Part shown: piece by piece, positions 43,902 through 51,906 of the stretch
Numbering within the stretch: position 1 is the stretch's first letter
Layout of the letters: each line of letters starts with the position of its first letter
NCBI GenBank assembly: GCA_022822725.1
Contig: JAJEAN010000007.1
Span: 73,435-137,434 of the forward strand
Reading direction: 5' to 3'
Origin: Candidatus Latescibacterota bacterium
GTDB taxonomy: Bacteria; JAAXHH01
Length of the DNA stretch: 64,000 bases
Translations under genes and position numbers: made by a program
The notes under the pieces: generated by a model
Told to the model about the DNA's origin: nothing
The model's input: the letters and a program-made list of their open reading frames with translations, nothing else
Database searches by the model: none

Positions 43902-45068
43902 TCAGGTGATCACTTCGCCCGACCACAGCATCCGCAGGAACATTCTCCAGGGGACAATGCGTATGGCGCCAACGATACGTTCCTCCGGTTCATTGCAGAC
44001 GACAAAGGCTTTTCGAGGCACGTATTCTTCGACAAAAGTACGTAGAGATCGAAGCGACCTGGCATCCACGCGACTCGTCCCCTTTATTTCAATGGCTACC
44101 TCGCCGTCGCCTAGTACAAAGTCAACCTCCAGTCCCGATTTCGTCCGCCAGAACCGGATGTCGTACAGTATCTCGCTGTAGGAAGCGTGCGCTTTCAACT
44201 CACAAAAGATGAAATGCTCGAAGGCTTTGCCAAAAACCGGTCCTCTCGTTTCCGTCAGGAGCCGTTTCTCAAGTATCCCCGCTACGCCTACGTCGAAAAG
44301 ATAGAATTTCGATGATCTGGTTATGACCTGGCGGCTTTGCCTTTTCTTGAATGGCGCCACCATGCTGCCCAGTAGCGTATCGACGAGAATCTGGTAGTAC
44401 TCTTTCACCGTCTTGGAACTGACACCGCACTCTCGCGCAACATTGGAAAAATTAATCAACTCCCCGTGTGCGTAACCCATCGCTTCAAAAAACCTGGAAA
44501 ACGCCGGTACACTACGCGTTAATCCCTCGGCGAAGACCTCTTCTTTCAGGTAGTCCTGCAGATAGGCGTTCAAGGAACGGCGGTATTGCGAACTGACATA
44601 GTGATCTGGAACCAGTCCTCGGTTCAAGATTGTCAACAGATCGATTTTACCGCCGTTCAATTCGTCGGTCACTATTGGAAACATCTCATAACGCCAGGCC
44701 CGGCCGCCAAGCAGATTGGCGCCGCCCCGCTTTAGTTTACGAGCACTGGACCCGCACAGGATAAACCGCAGCCCCCGGTTTTCAATAAGCCAGTGCACTT
44801 CGTCCAGCAGAGGTGGTACGCGCTGCACTTCGTCCAGGATGACGGGATGCACCAGGCGCGTGTCCGATTGCGCGAGTATCCGTTCGCGGAGCAGAGACGG
44901 GTGTCGGCTAAAGTCCAACATCAAGTCCGTCTTGAGGAAGTCAAACACGATACTGTCGGGAAAGGTCTGGTTCAGGTAGGTGGATTTGCCCGTCTTTCTC
45001 GGACCCCATAGAAAGGCCGACTGCCTGTTGGGCAAGTCCATTATCAATCGTCGTGGAAACGTAACCAT
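43902..45068 (-). CDS. AAA+ ATPase with DUF4143 nuclease-like domain
   Basis: 388 residues. N-terminal AAA_14 ATPase with Walker A GPRKTGKST (22-30) and Walker B VILDE (Asp79, Glu80), sensor LCGSS, a winged-helix middle (NVARECGVSSKTVKEYY), and a C-terminal DUF4143 domain with PD-(D/E)xK-like EVDFVLGDGEVAIEIKG. Members are often mobile, patchily distributed and without known function. A+T richer than neighbours, which supports transfer. An imperfect palindrome lies upstream. Confidence 0.88.
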   Translation of the reverse strand: MVTFPRRLIMDLPNRQSAFLWGPRKTGKSTYLNQTFPDSIVFDFLKTDLMLDFSRHPSLLRERILAQSDTRLVHPVILDEVQRVPPLLDEVHWLIENRGLRFILCGSSARKLKRGGANLLGGRAWRYEMFPIVTDELNGGKIDLLTILNRGLVPDHYVSSQYRRSLNAYLQDYLKEEVFAEGLTRSVPAFSRFFEAMGYAHGELINFSNVARECGVSSKTVKEYYQILVDTLLGSMVAPFKKRQSRQVITRSSKFYLFDVGVAGILEKRLLTETRGPVFGKAFEHFIFCELKAHASYSEILYDIRFWRTKSGLEVDFVLGDGEVAIEIKGTSRVDARSLRSLRTFVEEYVPRKAFVVCNEPEERIVGAIRIVPWRMFLRMLWSGEVIT

Positions 45069-45097
45069 TTTGAACCTCTCTCCAAAAATATCCTACT

Positions 45098-45120
45098 TAT
45101 TTGGAATATAGTTCAAAATA
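45098..45120. promoter_or_regulatory. AT-rich imperfect palindrome upstream of the DUF4143 gene
   Basis: A 23-bp sequence centred on 45109 matches its reverse complement at 8 of 11 arm positions (tatttggaata and its partner). It lies 30 bp upstream of the start codon and could be an operator. Confidence 0.4.
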
Positions 45121-45169
45121 GTAAGAAAGCAACTCCAATTTTCGGTAGAGAGGCAGGCCGTTTTCCAGC

Positions 45170-45910
45170 TTATCCCCCGAACGCCGCCATGTAGATTTTT
45201 GTGCGCTCGTTCAGGACGCCGTAGAAGGCGCGGGTCTCCGGGTCGTCGCTGTCCCGCCAGAAGGTGGCGGGAATCCCCGAATCATTGGCCAGCGGTTCCC
45301 GGTCCCGGTGGCCGTAGTAGATCTGCGCCGTCTTCCGCACGGCCCGCGTGGGACGCGTAGTGGCCGTGTGGAGCACCGATACGTTGAACAGGGCGCAGGT
45401 GCCCGCCGGTCCGTGGAGGTCGTAGACGCCCCGCTCCAGCTGGGCGCCGTTCTCCTTCAGGACGGGCTGATCGATCCCTTCGGGCGAGATGGAGAAGCAG
45501 TGGGTATGCTCATCCACGTCGGTGAAATAGACCATGAGCTGGATGTAGTCCATGCGCAGGGGATGGTCCAGCCAGTGTGCCTTGTCGCGGTGCCAACCCT
45601 GGTGAAACTCGCCCTTGTACGGTCCCATGGACCGCAGCCCGATCTCTCCGAAACAGAGCGGACCGCCCATCAGTTCCTCGATGGTGCCGTAGACGGCGGG
45701 ATGGCGGATCAGGTCGTCAAAGGCCGGCGTGGTGACCAGCGCGTCGTAGTTGACTTCCTGGTGGTGGCCGTAGGGATGCCAGAAATAGGGGTACTTGCGG
45801 CGATCCTCGTCGAAGAGATCGCGAAAACGATCCACCTCATCGTCCGCGAGGACTTTTCCGAGATTGATAAACCCGTGCTGGCGAAAAAACGCCAGGTCGG
45901 CCTGCTCCAT
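45170..45910 (-). CDS. Phytanoyl-CoA dioxygenase (PhyH) family protein
   Basis: Fe(II)/2-oxoglutarate dioxygenase-like protein of 246 residues with iron ligands His107 and Asp109 (WHRDKAH) and His181 (LHTAT), and the Arg that binds 2-oxoglutarate likely in TRPTRAVRK. It lacks the GGT block of the protein at 42323, so it belongs to another branch. It follows an SDR gene by 21 bp and is likely cotranscribed: an oxygenase-dehydrogenase pair. Confidence 0.88.
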   Translation of the reverse strand: MEQADLAFFRQHGFINLGKVLADDEVDRFRDLFDEDRRKYPYFWHPYGHHQEVNYDALVTTPAFDDLIRHPAVYGTIEELMGGPLCFGEIGLRSMGPYKGEFHQGWHRDKAHWLDHPLRMDYIQLMVYFTDVDEHTHCFSISPEGIDQPVLKENGAQLERGVYDLHGPAGTCALFNVSVLHTATTRPTRAVRKTAQIYYGHRDREPLANDSGIPATFWRDSDDPETRAFYGVLNERTKIYMAAFGG

Positions 45911-45931
45911 GTTCTCTCCAGCGCGGACCGC

Positions 45932-46636
45932 TCAGACCGACCGCGTGATGCCCCCGTCGACGCGCAGGTTCTGCCCGGTGATATAGCCGGATCCGGGCGA
46001 CAGCAGGAAAGCGGCCGTTTCCGCGATCTCCTCCACAGTGCCGTAGCGTCCCATGGGAATACGCGACCTGAAGGCCTCCGATTCCGGGAGGCTGTTGATG
46101 AACCCCGGCAGAATGTTGTTCATACGGATGTTGTCGCCCGCGTGGTTGTCGGCATAGACCTTCGTATAACTCGCCAGGGCGGCCCGGAAGGCGGTCGATA
46201 CGGGAAAGTAATGCTCCGGTTCGAAGGCGGCGTAGGTCGAGATGTTCACGATTGATCCACCGCCCTGCGCCACCATGATCGGGGTAACGAGGCGCGCCAT
46301 GCGGACCACGTTGAGAAACACGATGTCCAGTCCCGCGTGCCAGTCCTCGTCCGGTATGTCCAGAAGGCTGCCCTTGGGCGGATGCCCCGTGCTGTTGACG
46401 ACGCCGTCGATACGGCCGTGGGCGTCCATGGTCAGGTCCACCAGTTTCCGCAGGTCGGTTTCGTCCGTGACGGACCCGGTCACGCCGATGCCGTCCAGTT
46501 CACCGGCGAGTGATTCCGCCGCCCCGGAGGGGGACAGCAGCGCGACGGACCACCCCTGTCCGGCCAGGTTTCTCGCGATGGCCGCTCCCATGCCGCGTCC
46601 CGCTCCCGTAATGACCGCTACGCGTTGCGCACTCAT
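45932..46636 (-). CDS. Atypical SDR-family protein without the YxxxK motif
   Basis: SDR fold of 234 residues with the usual cofactor motif TGAGRGMG (10-17), a NSTG block, Ser133 and a normal C-terminus (GYITGQNLRVDGG). The catalytic segment reads YFPVSTAF, so the Tyr-xxx-Lys pair is replaced: the residue four after Tyr143 is Ser. It may bind NAD(P) without reducing a carbonyl, or use another base. It has a good GGGAGAGG ribosome site and precedes a PhyH gene. Confidence 0.82.
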   Translation of the reverse strand: MSAQRVAVITGAGRGMGAAIARNLAGQGWSVALLSPSGAAESLAGELDGIGVTGSVTDETDLRKLVDLTMDAHGRIDGVVNSTGHPPKGSLLDIPDEDWHAGLDIVFLNVVRMARLVTPIMVAQGGGSIVNISTYAAFEPEHYFPVSTAFRAALASYTKVYADNHAGDNIRMNNILPGFINSLPESEAFRSRIPMGRYGTVEEIAETAAFLLSPGSGYITGQNLRVDGGITRSV

Positions 46637-46787
46637 GCCTCTCCCCTCGTCGAATCGATTCGTTGTCGGCCGCAGATCCCCGGCCAGGGTTTTAGGAACG
46701 TCCCGGGCAAGGCGTTATATAAACAAATGCGTTGCAGCAATCAATGACAGAATGTAGCGTTAATTCTGGTGAACCGGAGGAGAGATC

Positions 46788-47882
46788 ATGAAGATAACCG
46801 CCCTGAAAACGCACGCCGTCCACGTGAACCACCGGGGAGACTGGACGTTCCTGGCTGTGCATACCGATGAAGGAATCACCGGTTACGGCGAGGTGAATCC
46901 CGCCGGCGCGAGGTCCGGGAGCGTGGACTTCCTTCGGCAGGTCGAACCCGTACTGGCCGGCCGCGATCCGAGCGCCATCGAACGCATCCTGGCCGAACTG
47001 CTCCCTACGCCCGTCGACCGGCCGAAAGTCATGGCGTTGAGCGCCCTCGACCAGGCCCTGTGGGACATCAAGGGGAAGGTCCTGGGCGTGCCGGTGGCCG
47101 ACCTCATCGGCGGACGCTGCCGCGATGAGATCCCCCTCTACGCCAACATCAACCGGGCTACCACCGACCGGACGCCTGCGGGATTCGCCCGGAACGCGGC
47201 CGCCGCGGTGGCGGACGGATTCGGTGCCGTGAAGCTTGCGCCTTTCGACGGGATGCCTGCCGGTATCGACCGGGCTGCGGACGCCCGGGAAGGCATCGCC
47301 TGCATGGAAGCGGTGCGTGCCGGAATCGGCCCGGACGTGTCCCTGCTGATCGACTGCCACAGCCATTTCACCGCCCGGGGCGGGTGCGAAGTTTACGACG
47401 CGCTTAAGGACCTGGGTCTGTACTGGTTCGAGGAACCCGTGCCCGACGAAGACCACGAGGGGTACCTGACCATCCGGGATCACATCGACGTACCGCTGGC
47501 CGGGGGCGAAAGCCTGATGTACCGGGAGGGGTTCTGGCCCGTCCTGGACAGAGCGCTGATGGACGTCATCATGCCGGACGTTACGGTGGTGGGCGGACTT
47601 TGGGAACTGAAAAAGGTCGCCGCCATGGCGGAGGGCAGGGGAATTCCCACCGCGCCGCACGGTCCCTTCGGGCCGTTGACCATCGCGGCGGGTGTGCAGG
47701 CTATGGCCGCCCATCCCGGCTTTCAGATTCTGGAATACGCCTGGGGAGAGGTGTCGTGGAGAAACGAACTCATCGAACCGCCGGAAAGGATCCGGGGCGG
47801 CCGGATCCGTCTATCCGACCGGCCCGGTCTGGGTGTCTCGCTGAACATGGAGGCCGTGGCGACGTACCGGTCCGACCGGTAG
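46788..47882 (+). CDS. Enolase-superfamily (mandelate racemase/muconate lactonizing) protein
   Basis: 364-residue acid-sugar dehydratase or racemase type enzyme. Metal ligands are in LLIDCHSHF, WFEEPV and GGES; a C-terminal His in APHGPFG matches the mandelate racemase-type base. The strand-2 motif usually carrying the Lys base reads VKLAP, with Lys but not KxK. Dehydration of an acid sugar is the most likely reaction. GGAGGAG precedes the ATG. Confidence 0.9.
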   Translation: MKITALKTHAVHVNHRGDWTFLAVHTDEGITGYGEVNPAGARSGSVDFLRQVEPVLAGRDPSAIERILAELLPTPVDRPKVMALSALDQALWDIKGKVLGVPVADLIGGRCRDEIPLYANINRATTDRTPAGFARNAAAAVADGFGAVKLAPFDGMPAGIDRAADAREGIACMEAVRAGIGPDVSLLIDCHSHFTARGGCEVYDALKDLGLYWFEEPVPDEDHEGYLTIRDHIDVPLAGGESLMYREGFWPVLDRALMDVIMPDVTVVGGLWELKKVAAMAEGRGIPTAPHGPFGPLTIAAGVQAMAAHPGFQILEYAWGEVSWRNELIEPPERIRGGRIRLSDRPGLGVSLNMEAVATYRSDR

Positions 47883-47937
47883 AACCGGTACGAGGCGGCC
47901 GGCAGGACCGGTACAAGACGGTAGGTCAGCGCGGCCT

Positions 47938-48003
47938 GACCGGCCGCTATGCGAGGCCGAAGGTCTGTGTGGCCGGACCGGCCGCTATGCGATACCGAAG
48001 GTC
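47938..48003. repeat. 28-bp direct repeat, 38-bp period
   Basis: Two copies starting at 47938 and 47976 (core gaccggccgctatgcga) with two mismatches, between the enolase-superfamily gene and the convergent TlpA gene. Confidence 0.9.
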
Positions 48004-48025
48004 CGGCGCCGGGGGAGGGGAACGG

Positions 48026-48751
48026 TCAGTTCTTCGCCAACGCAGCCTTTATCGCGGCCTCGAAGGCGTCTTTCGTCTGGTTGTTGACGAACCGCTTCGT
48101 GACGGTGCCTTCGCGATCGATCACAAAGGTGTGGGGTATGGTAAGCACGTTGCCGTATGCCTGGTAGGTCTCCCGGTCCGCTTCCACGATGGGATAGGTT
48201 ACATTCAGCTTTTCGACGAAGGGTTTCGTGATGGAAAGCCCCTCTTCGTCGAGGGAGAGCCCGAGTACCTCGACCCCCTGGTCCCGGTAAGTCTCGGCGA
48301 GTTCGTTCAGCACCGGCATTTCCACGAGGCAGGGCGGACACCACGTGGCCCAGAAGTTCACCACGACCACCTTCCCCTTCAGGGAGGAGAGACTGGCCTC
48401 GCCGCCACCCAGCACCGGCAGCTTGAAATCCGGCGCGGCGCTGCCTTCCTTCAGCATGAGCCGTTCCTCAATGGCCTTCAACTCGGCGACGACGGCCGCC
48501 CGAATGCGGGGAACCATATTCGGGGTGACCTGGATCCCCAGCTCATTATATACGGCCATGGCCGTTTCCGGACCGAAATTCGGCTTGCCGGCCTTGGATT
48601 CGGAGACCTGCTTCATGATGTAGGCGACGATCTTCTTTTCGTCATCGGACAGGAGCTGTTCGCCCTGGTCCGCGGTCTGCGCCGGTACGTCGGACAGGAC
48701 GAAGGCTGACGCAAAAATTGCGCATAAAAAAGTGGTAATCATTCTTCTCAC
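48026..48751 (-). CDS. TlpA-like thioredoxin-fold protein
   Basis: Periplasmic disulfide reductase-like protein of 241 residues: signal peptide (to about residue 25), a helical region, then an AhpC/TSA-thioredoxin domain with active site WCPPC (Cys138, Cys141) and PHTFVIDREG. I start at GTG 48751 because GGGAGG sits five bases before it; an internal ATG three codons later has no ribosome site. Role in cytochrome maturation or peroxide reduction cannot be decided. Confidence 0.9.
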   Translation of the reverse strand: MRRMITTFLCAIFASAFVLSDVPAQTADQGEQLLSDDEKKIVAYIMKQVSESKAGKPNFGPETAMAVYNELGIQVTPNMVPRIRAAVVAELKAIEERLMLKEGSAAPDFKLPVLGGGEASLSSLKGKVVVVNFWATWCPPCLVEMPVLNELAETYRDQGVEVLGLSLDEEGLSITKPFVEKLNVTYPIVEADRETYQAYGNVLTIPHTFVIDREGTVTKRFVNNQTKDAFEAAIKAALAKN

Positions 48752-48875
48752 GCTTGCCTCCCGTTCAAAAGATTCCGTACTTTTACGCAAAGTGCCTGGA
48801 TGAAGTCATGATCCGGAATCGCCGCGGAGCGAGCGCCCTGATCAACGGACCCGACCCGATCCCGGCATTGGCATC

Positions 48876-49229
48876 TCAGGCCTTGCTGCCTGCCTTCTCC
48901 GCCCTGGTCGCCTTCTTGAGCAGTTCATTGAAATTCATCTCGAAATTCGCCAGGTCGCTGCGGTCCACGATCGTAGCGGCCGCCACCCCCACGGCGATGG
49001 CCACGGCTTCCCGGATCTCCGCGCCGTCCGCGCCGTACTTCATGGCCTTCTTGAGATGGCCTTCCAGGCAGTTCTGGCATCCGGCGCTCAGCGAAGCGGC
49101 TATGGCGATCAGTTCCTTGGTCTTGTTATCGAGCGCCGTGCCCTCCCGGTAGGTCTCCCGGTAGAAATCGAAGTAGATCTCCTTCATCCGTTCTTCCAGC
49201 AACTCGTATGACCTGAGAACCTTGCCCAC
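48876..49229 (-). CDS. Carboxymuconolactone decarboxylase/AhpD-like protein
   Basis: 117-residue CMD-domain protein with the AhpD redox motif CQNC (Cys51, Cys54) and His58 in CLEGHLKKAMKYGA, followed by REAVAIAVGVAAATI. Such proteins act in peroxide reduction or as small decarboxylases. Start set at GTG 49229, where GGAGG lies eight bases upstream; the longer frame upstream is not family-like. It lies upstream of the TlpA gene on the same strand, which fits a redox role. Confidence 0.88.
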   Translation of the reverse strand: MGKVLRSYELLEERMKEIYFDFYRETYREGTALDNKTKELIAIAASLSAGCQNCLEGHLKKAMKYGADGAEIREAVAIAVGVAAATIVDRSDLANFEMNFNELLKKATRAEKAGSKA

Positions 49230-49465
49230 GTATGTATCCTCCGGAACCCGGTGCCGATGCGAAGGCGCCGGGAAACTGTCTGTAGTATCAAATCGATCCG
49301 GCGGCAAACCTGCCCATTCGTACCCATTGGAGTATTCAAAACCGCGCCGGAGATATTCAAACTTAAACCCGGACGCCGTTACCGGTATACTAAGCCGTTC
49401 TCTTCTCCCGCGCAATCGGATTCCATGCTATCCCGGATCGCTGTCGCCTGTCCGGAACGGACCGC
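49230..49465. other. Intergenic region without recognised feature
   Basis: 236 bases between the AhpD-like gene and uvrC, both on the minus strand. The part near 49310-49370 is AT-richer and may carry the AhpD-like gene's promoter. I see no gene, hairpin or repeat. Confidence 0.4.
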
Positions 49466-51301
49466 TCAAGGTCCTTCCGGATGGAAATACCGGTACACCT
49501 TCCGCGCCGCGTCTTTGCCCACGCCCTGGACCGTCCTGAGTTCCTCCTCGGTACATTTCCGGATGTTCTCCACGGAACCGAGCGCCAGGATCAACTGCTG
49601 TTTCCGCTTCGGCCCCACCCCGGGTATGTTGTCCAGTTCCGATCGGATCATGCGCCTGCCCCGCTGCTGCCGGTGAAAGGTCACGGCGAAACGGTGGGCT
49701 TCGTCGCGGGCCTGCATGAGCATTTTCAGGGCCGGGGAGGACCGGGGGACGAGGATCGGTTCGGACTGCCCGGGACGGAAGACTTCCTCCAGGCGCTTCG
49801 CCAGGCCGATGACCGGCAGGTCGACCAGACCCAGTTCGTTCAGGACCTGCCGTACGCTGGAGAGCTGTCCCTTGCCGCCGTCGATGAGCACGAGGTCCGG
49901 AAGGGGTTTGTCCTCGTCGATCAGCCGCCGGTACCGCCGGCCGACCACTTCCTGCATCATGGCGAAATCATTGGGACCGATCACGTCCCTGACCTTGAAC
50001 TTCCGGTAGTCCGACTTTCGGGGGCGGCCGTCCACGAAGCAGACCATGGAGGCCACCGGGTCCGAACCCTGTATGTTGGAGATGTCGAAGGTCTCGACAC
50101 GCCTCGGCGGCGCATCGAGTCCGAGGATTTCCTGAAGGGATCCCACCGAGGCGGGCATGCTGCGGCGAACCCTGGCTTCGGCCCGTTTCAGTGAATGCGT
50201 ATTCAGCTGGAGTTCGGCGTTCTGCACGGCAAGCCGGACCATGGCGGCCTTGTCGCCGCGGCGGGGCACGGCGATTTCGACTCTGGACCCGCGCTGCCGG
50301 GTCATCCATTCCCGGAACGTCTCCATGCCGTCCGGTTCGCCGCACAGCAGGATCTCGTCGGGCCAGAGCTGCGCGGCGAGGTAGTACTGGGTCAGGAAGG
50401 CGCCCAGCGTCTCCGGTTCCGTGGACTCCTCCGGCGCTGTCAGGAAGAAGTGCTCCTTGCCCAGCAGCTTGCCTTCCCGGACCTGCAGGACCGCCCCGCA
50501 CACGTCGGATTCGTTCCTTGCGAGCCCGATGATGTCCCGGTCCACTTCCCTGCTCGAAAAAGCCCGTTGGCGGATCGTCGTCTTTTCGATGGCGACGATC
50601 TGGTCGCGAATGCGTCCCGCCAGTTCGAACTGCAGTTGCTCCGACGCCCGCGCCATGCGTTCCTTCAGCTGATTCAGCAGGTCCTTCGTCCTGCCCGTGA
50701 GAAACTGGCACACCTGCTCGATGATCTCGCCGTAACCATCCTCGCCGATGTGCCCCTTGCACGGTCCCGGACAGCGGTCGATGTAGAAGTCGAGGCAGGG
50801 CCGGTCCATGGCCGGCCACGCCTTCGCACTGGGACAGGTGCGCAACGGGAAGACCTTCCGGACCAGGTCGATCGTCCTTCGCATGGCCTTCACGTTGGTG
50901 TAAGGGCCGAAGTACCGGGCCCCGTCCTGGCGGACGTTGCGCGTAACGACGACCCGCGGAAAGGCCTCGTTGGTCACCATGATGAAGGGAAAGGACTTGT
51001 CGTCGCGCAGCATCACGTTGTACTTCGGCTTGTGTTCCTTGATGAGATGGTCTTCCAGGAGCAGTGCGTCGACTTCCGATTCGGTGGCCACGTAGTCGAA
51101 GTCGCGGATCCGGCTGGCCAGTGCGACGGCCTTGGGTGCCGTGAGACGGGTCTTCTGGAAATACGAACGGACCCGCTGCCGCAGCGCGCGGGTCTTGCCC
51201 ACGTAGATGATGCGCGACCGGGCGTCTTTCATCAGGTACACGCCCGGTTTGCCGGGGAGCGACTTCAGCTTCTTTTCGATTTCCGTCGGTTCGACAGCCA
51301 T
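49466..51301 (-). CDS. uvrC: Excinuclease ABC subunit C
   Basis: Nucleotide-excision repair nuclease making both incisions after UvrB loading, 611 residues. Order: GIY-YIG domain (GVYLMKDARSRIIYVGK in pieces, 20-36), cysteine region CPGPC, UVR domain (about 205-245), RNase H-like nuclease with FDISNIQGSDPVASMV and LVLIDGGKGQL, and C-terminal HhH motifs (IPGVGPKRK, VQGVGKDAA). Nothing is missing. It complements mfd in the same window. Confidence 0.97.
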   Translation of the reverse strand: MAVEPTEIEKKLKSLPGKPGVYLMKDARSRIIYVGKTRALRQRVRSYFQKTRLTAPKAVALASRIRDFDYVATESEVDALLLEDHLIKEHKPKYNVMLRDDKSFPFIMVTNEAFPRVVVTRNVRQDGARYFGPYTNVKAMRRTIDLVRKVFPLRTCPSAKAWPAMDRPCLDFYIDRCPGPCKGHIGEDGYGEIIEQVCQFLTGRTKDLLNQLKERMARASEQLQFELAGRIRDQIVAIEKTTIRQRAFSSREVDRDIIGLARNESDVCGAVLQVREGKLLGKEHFFLTAPEESTEPETLGAFLTQYYLAAQLWPDEILLCGEPDGMETFREWMTRQRGSRVEIAVPRRGDKAAMVRLAVQNAELQLNTHSLKRAEARVRRSMPASVGSLQEILGLDAPPRRVETFDISNIQGSDPVASMVCFVDGRPRKSDYRKFKVRDVIGPNDFAMMQEVVGRRYRRLIDEDKPLPDLVLIDGGKGQLSSVRQVLNELGLVDLPVIGLAKRLEEVFRPGQSEPILVPRSSPALKMLMQARDEAHRFAVTFHRQQRGRRMIRSELDNIPGVGPKRKQQLILALGSVENIRKCTEEELRTVQGVGKDAARKVYRYFHPEGP

Positions 51302-51411
51302 GGGTAGGGTCGTCCGTTTCGTGGAATCAAAGACGGCACCATCGGCGGTACCGACCTGCCGGCCGCCTGCGGGATGCCTGGCGCCTGCCGGCCCGGCACA
51401 CTCACGCTTTC

Positions 51412-51432
51412 AAGTCAATTTAACCTTGACTT
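51412..51432. promoter_or_regulatory. Palindrome overlapping the rpsT -35 box
   Basis: Perfect 7-bp inverted repeat aagtcaa/ttgactt with 7-bp spacer; the right arm contains the TTGACT -35 element. Position suits a repressor or regulator site. Confidence 0.5.
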
Positions 51433-51454
51433 AAGGCGGCTCGCCAGGTAATTT
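51426..51454 (+). promoter_or_regulatory. Sigma70-type promoter of rpsT
   Basis: TTGACT (51426-51431), 17-bp spacer, TAATTT (51449-51454), about 115 bp before the rpsT start codon. The best -35/-10 pair I found in the window. Confidence 0.7.
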
Positions 51455-51570
51455 GGTGCTGTTTCAAACCGGACACCGCACGCCGGATGACAGGCCACAT
51501 CGCAACTGGCCGCATCGGCCGGGACGTCCCGCGGTGTTTTTACCATCAAGCGCATGTAAGGGAGTAAAAG

Positions 51571-51816
51571 TTGCCTACCCTCGTTTCATCCAAAAAGCGT
51601 CTGCGCCAGGAAAGCGTACGTCAGCGGCGTAACGCCACGGTCAAGTCCGCCCTCCGTACCGCCATAAAGCGCCTGCGTGATAACACGGACGCCGAAGCGG
51701 CGCCCGGGCTTCTCGGCCAGGCCTATTCCAAGCTGGACAAGGCCGTCAAGCGCGGCGTGATGCACCGGCGGACCGCCGCCCGCTTCAAGTCCAGGCTGAC
51801 GAAACAGGCCAACTGA
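51571..51816 (+). CDS. rpsT: 30S ribosomal protein S20
   Basis: Small-subunit protein of 81 residues, Lys/Arg-rich and helical, with SSKKRLRQ, RQRRNATVKSALRTAIK and the C-terminal GVMHRRTAARFKSRLTK. TTG start after GGGAG, as in Escherichia coli rpsT, which also starts with UUG and is autoregulated. Monocistronic with its own promoter. The stop codon begins a 31-bp tandem repeat. Confidence 0.97.
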   Translation: MPTLVSSKKRLRQESVRQRRNATVKSALRTAIKRLRDNTDAEAAPGLLGQAYSKLDKAVKRGVMHRRTAARFKSRLTKQAN

Positions 51817-51875
51817 GCCTGCAGCCTGTCCCCGTGTATCTGACTGAACCTGCAGCCTGTTCCCGTGTAGCTGAC
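51814..51875 (+). repeat. 31-bp tandem repeat beginning at the rpsT stop codon
   Basis: Two adjacent 31-bp copies (51814-51844 and 51845-51875, three mismatches; core cctgcagcctgt, cccgtgta) where the first three bases are the rpsT TGA. Confidence 0.97.
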
Positions 51876-51906
51876 GAGCTCGTCCGGACGCACAACCATC
51901 TTCCCG

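Noticed and set aside
43902-45068. DUF4143 ATPase as part of a defence island
   Set aside because: It stands alone among metabolic genes; no toxin, helicase or other defence gene adjoins it.
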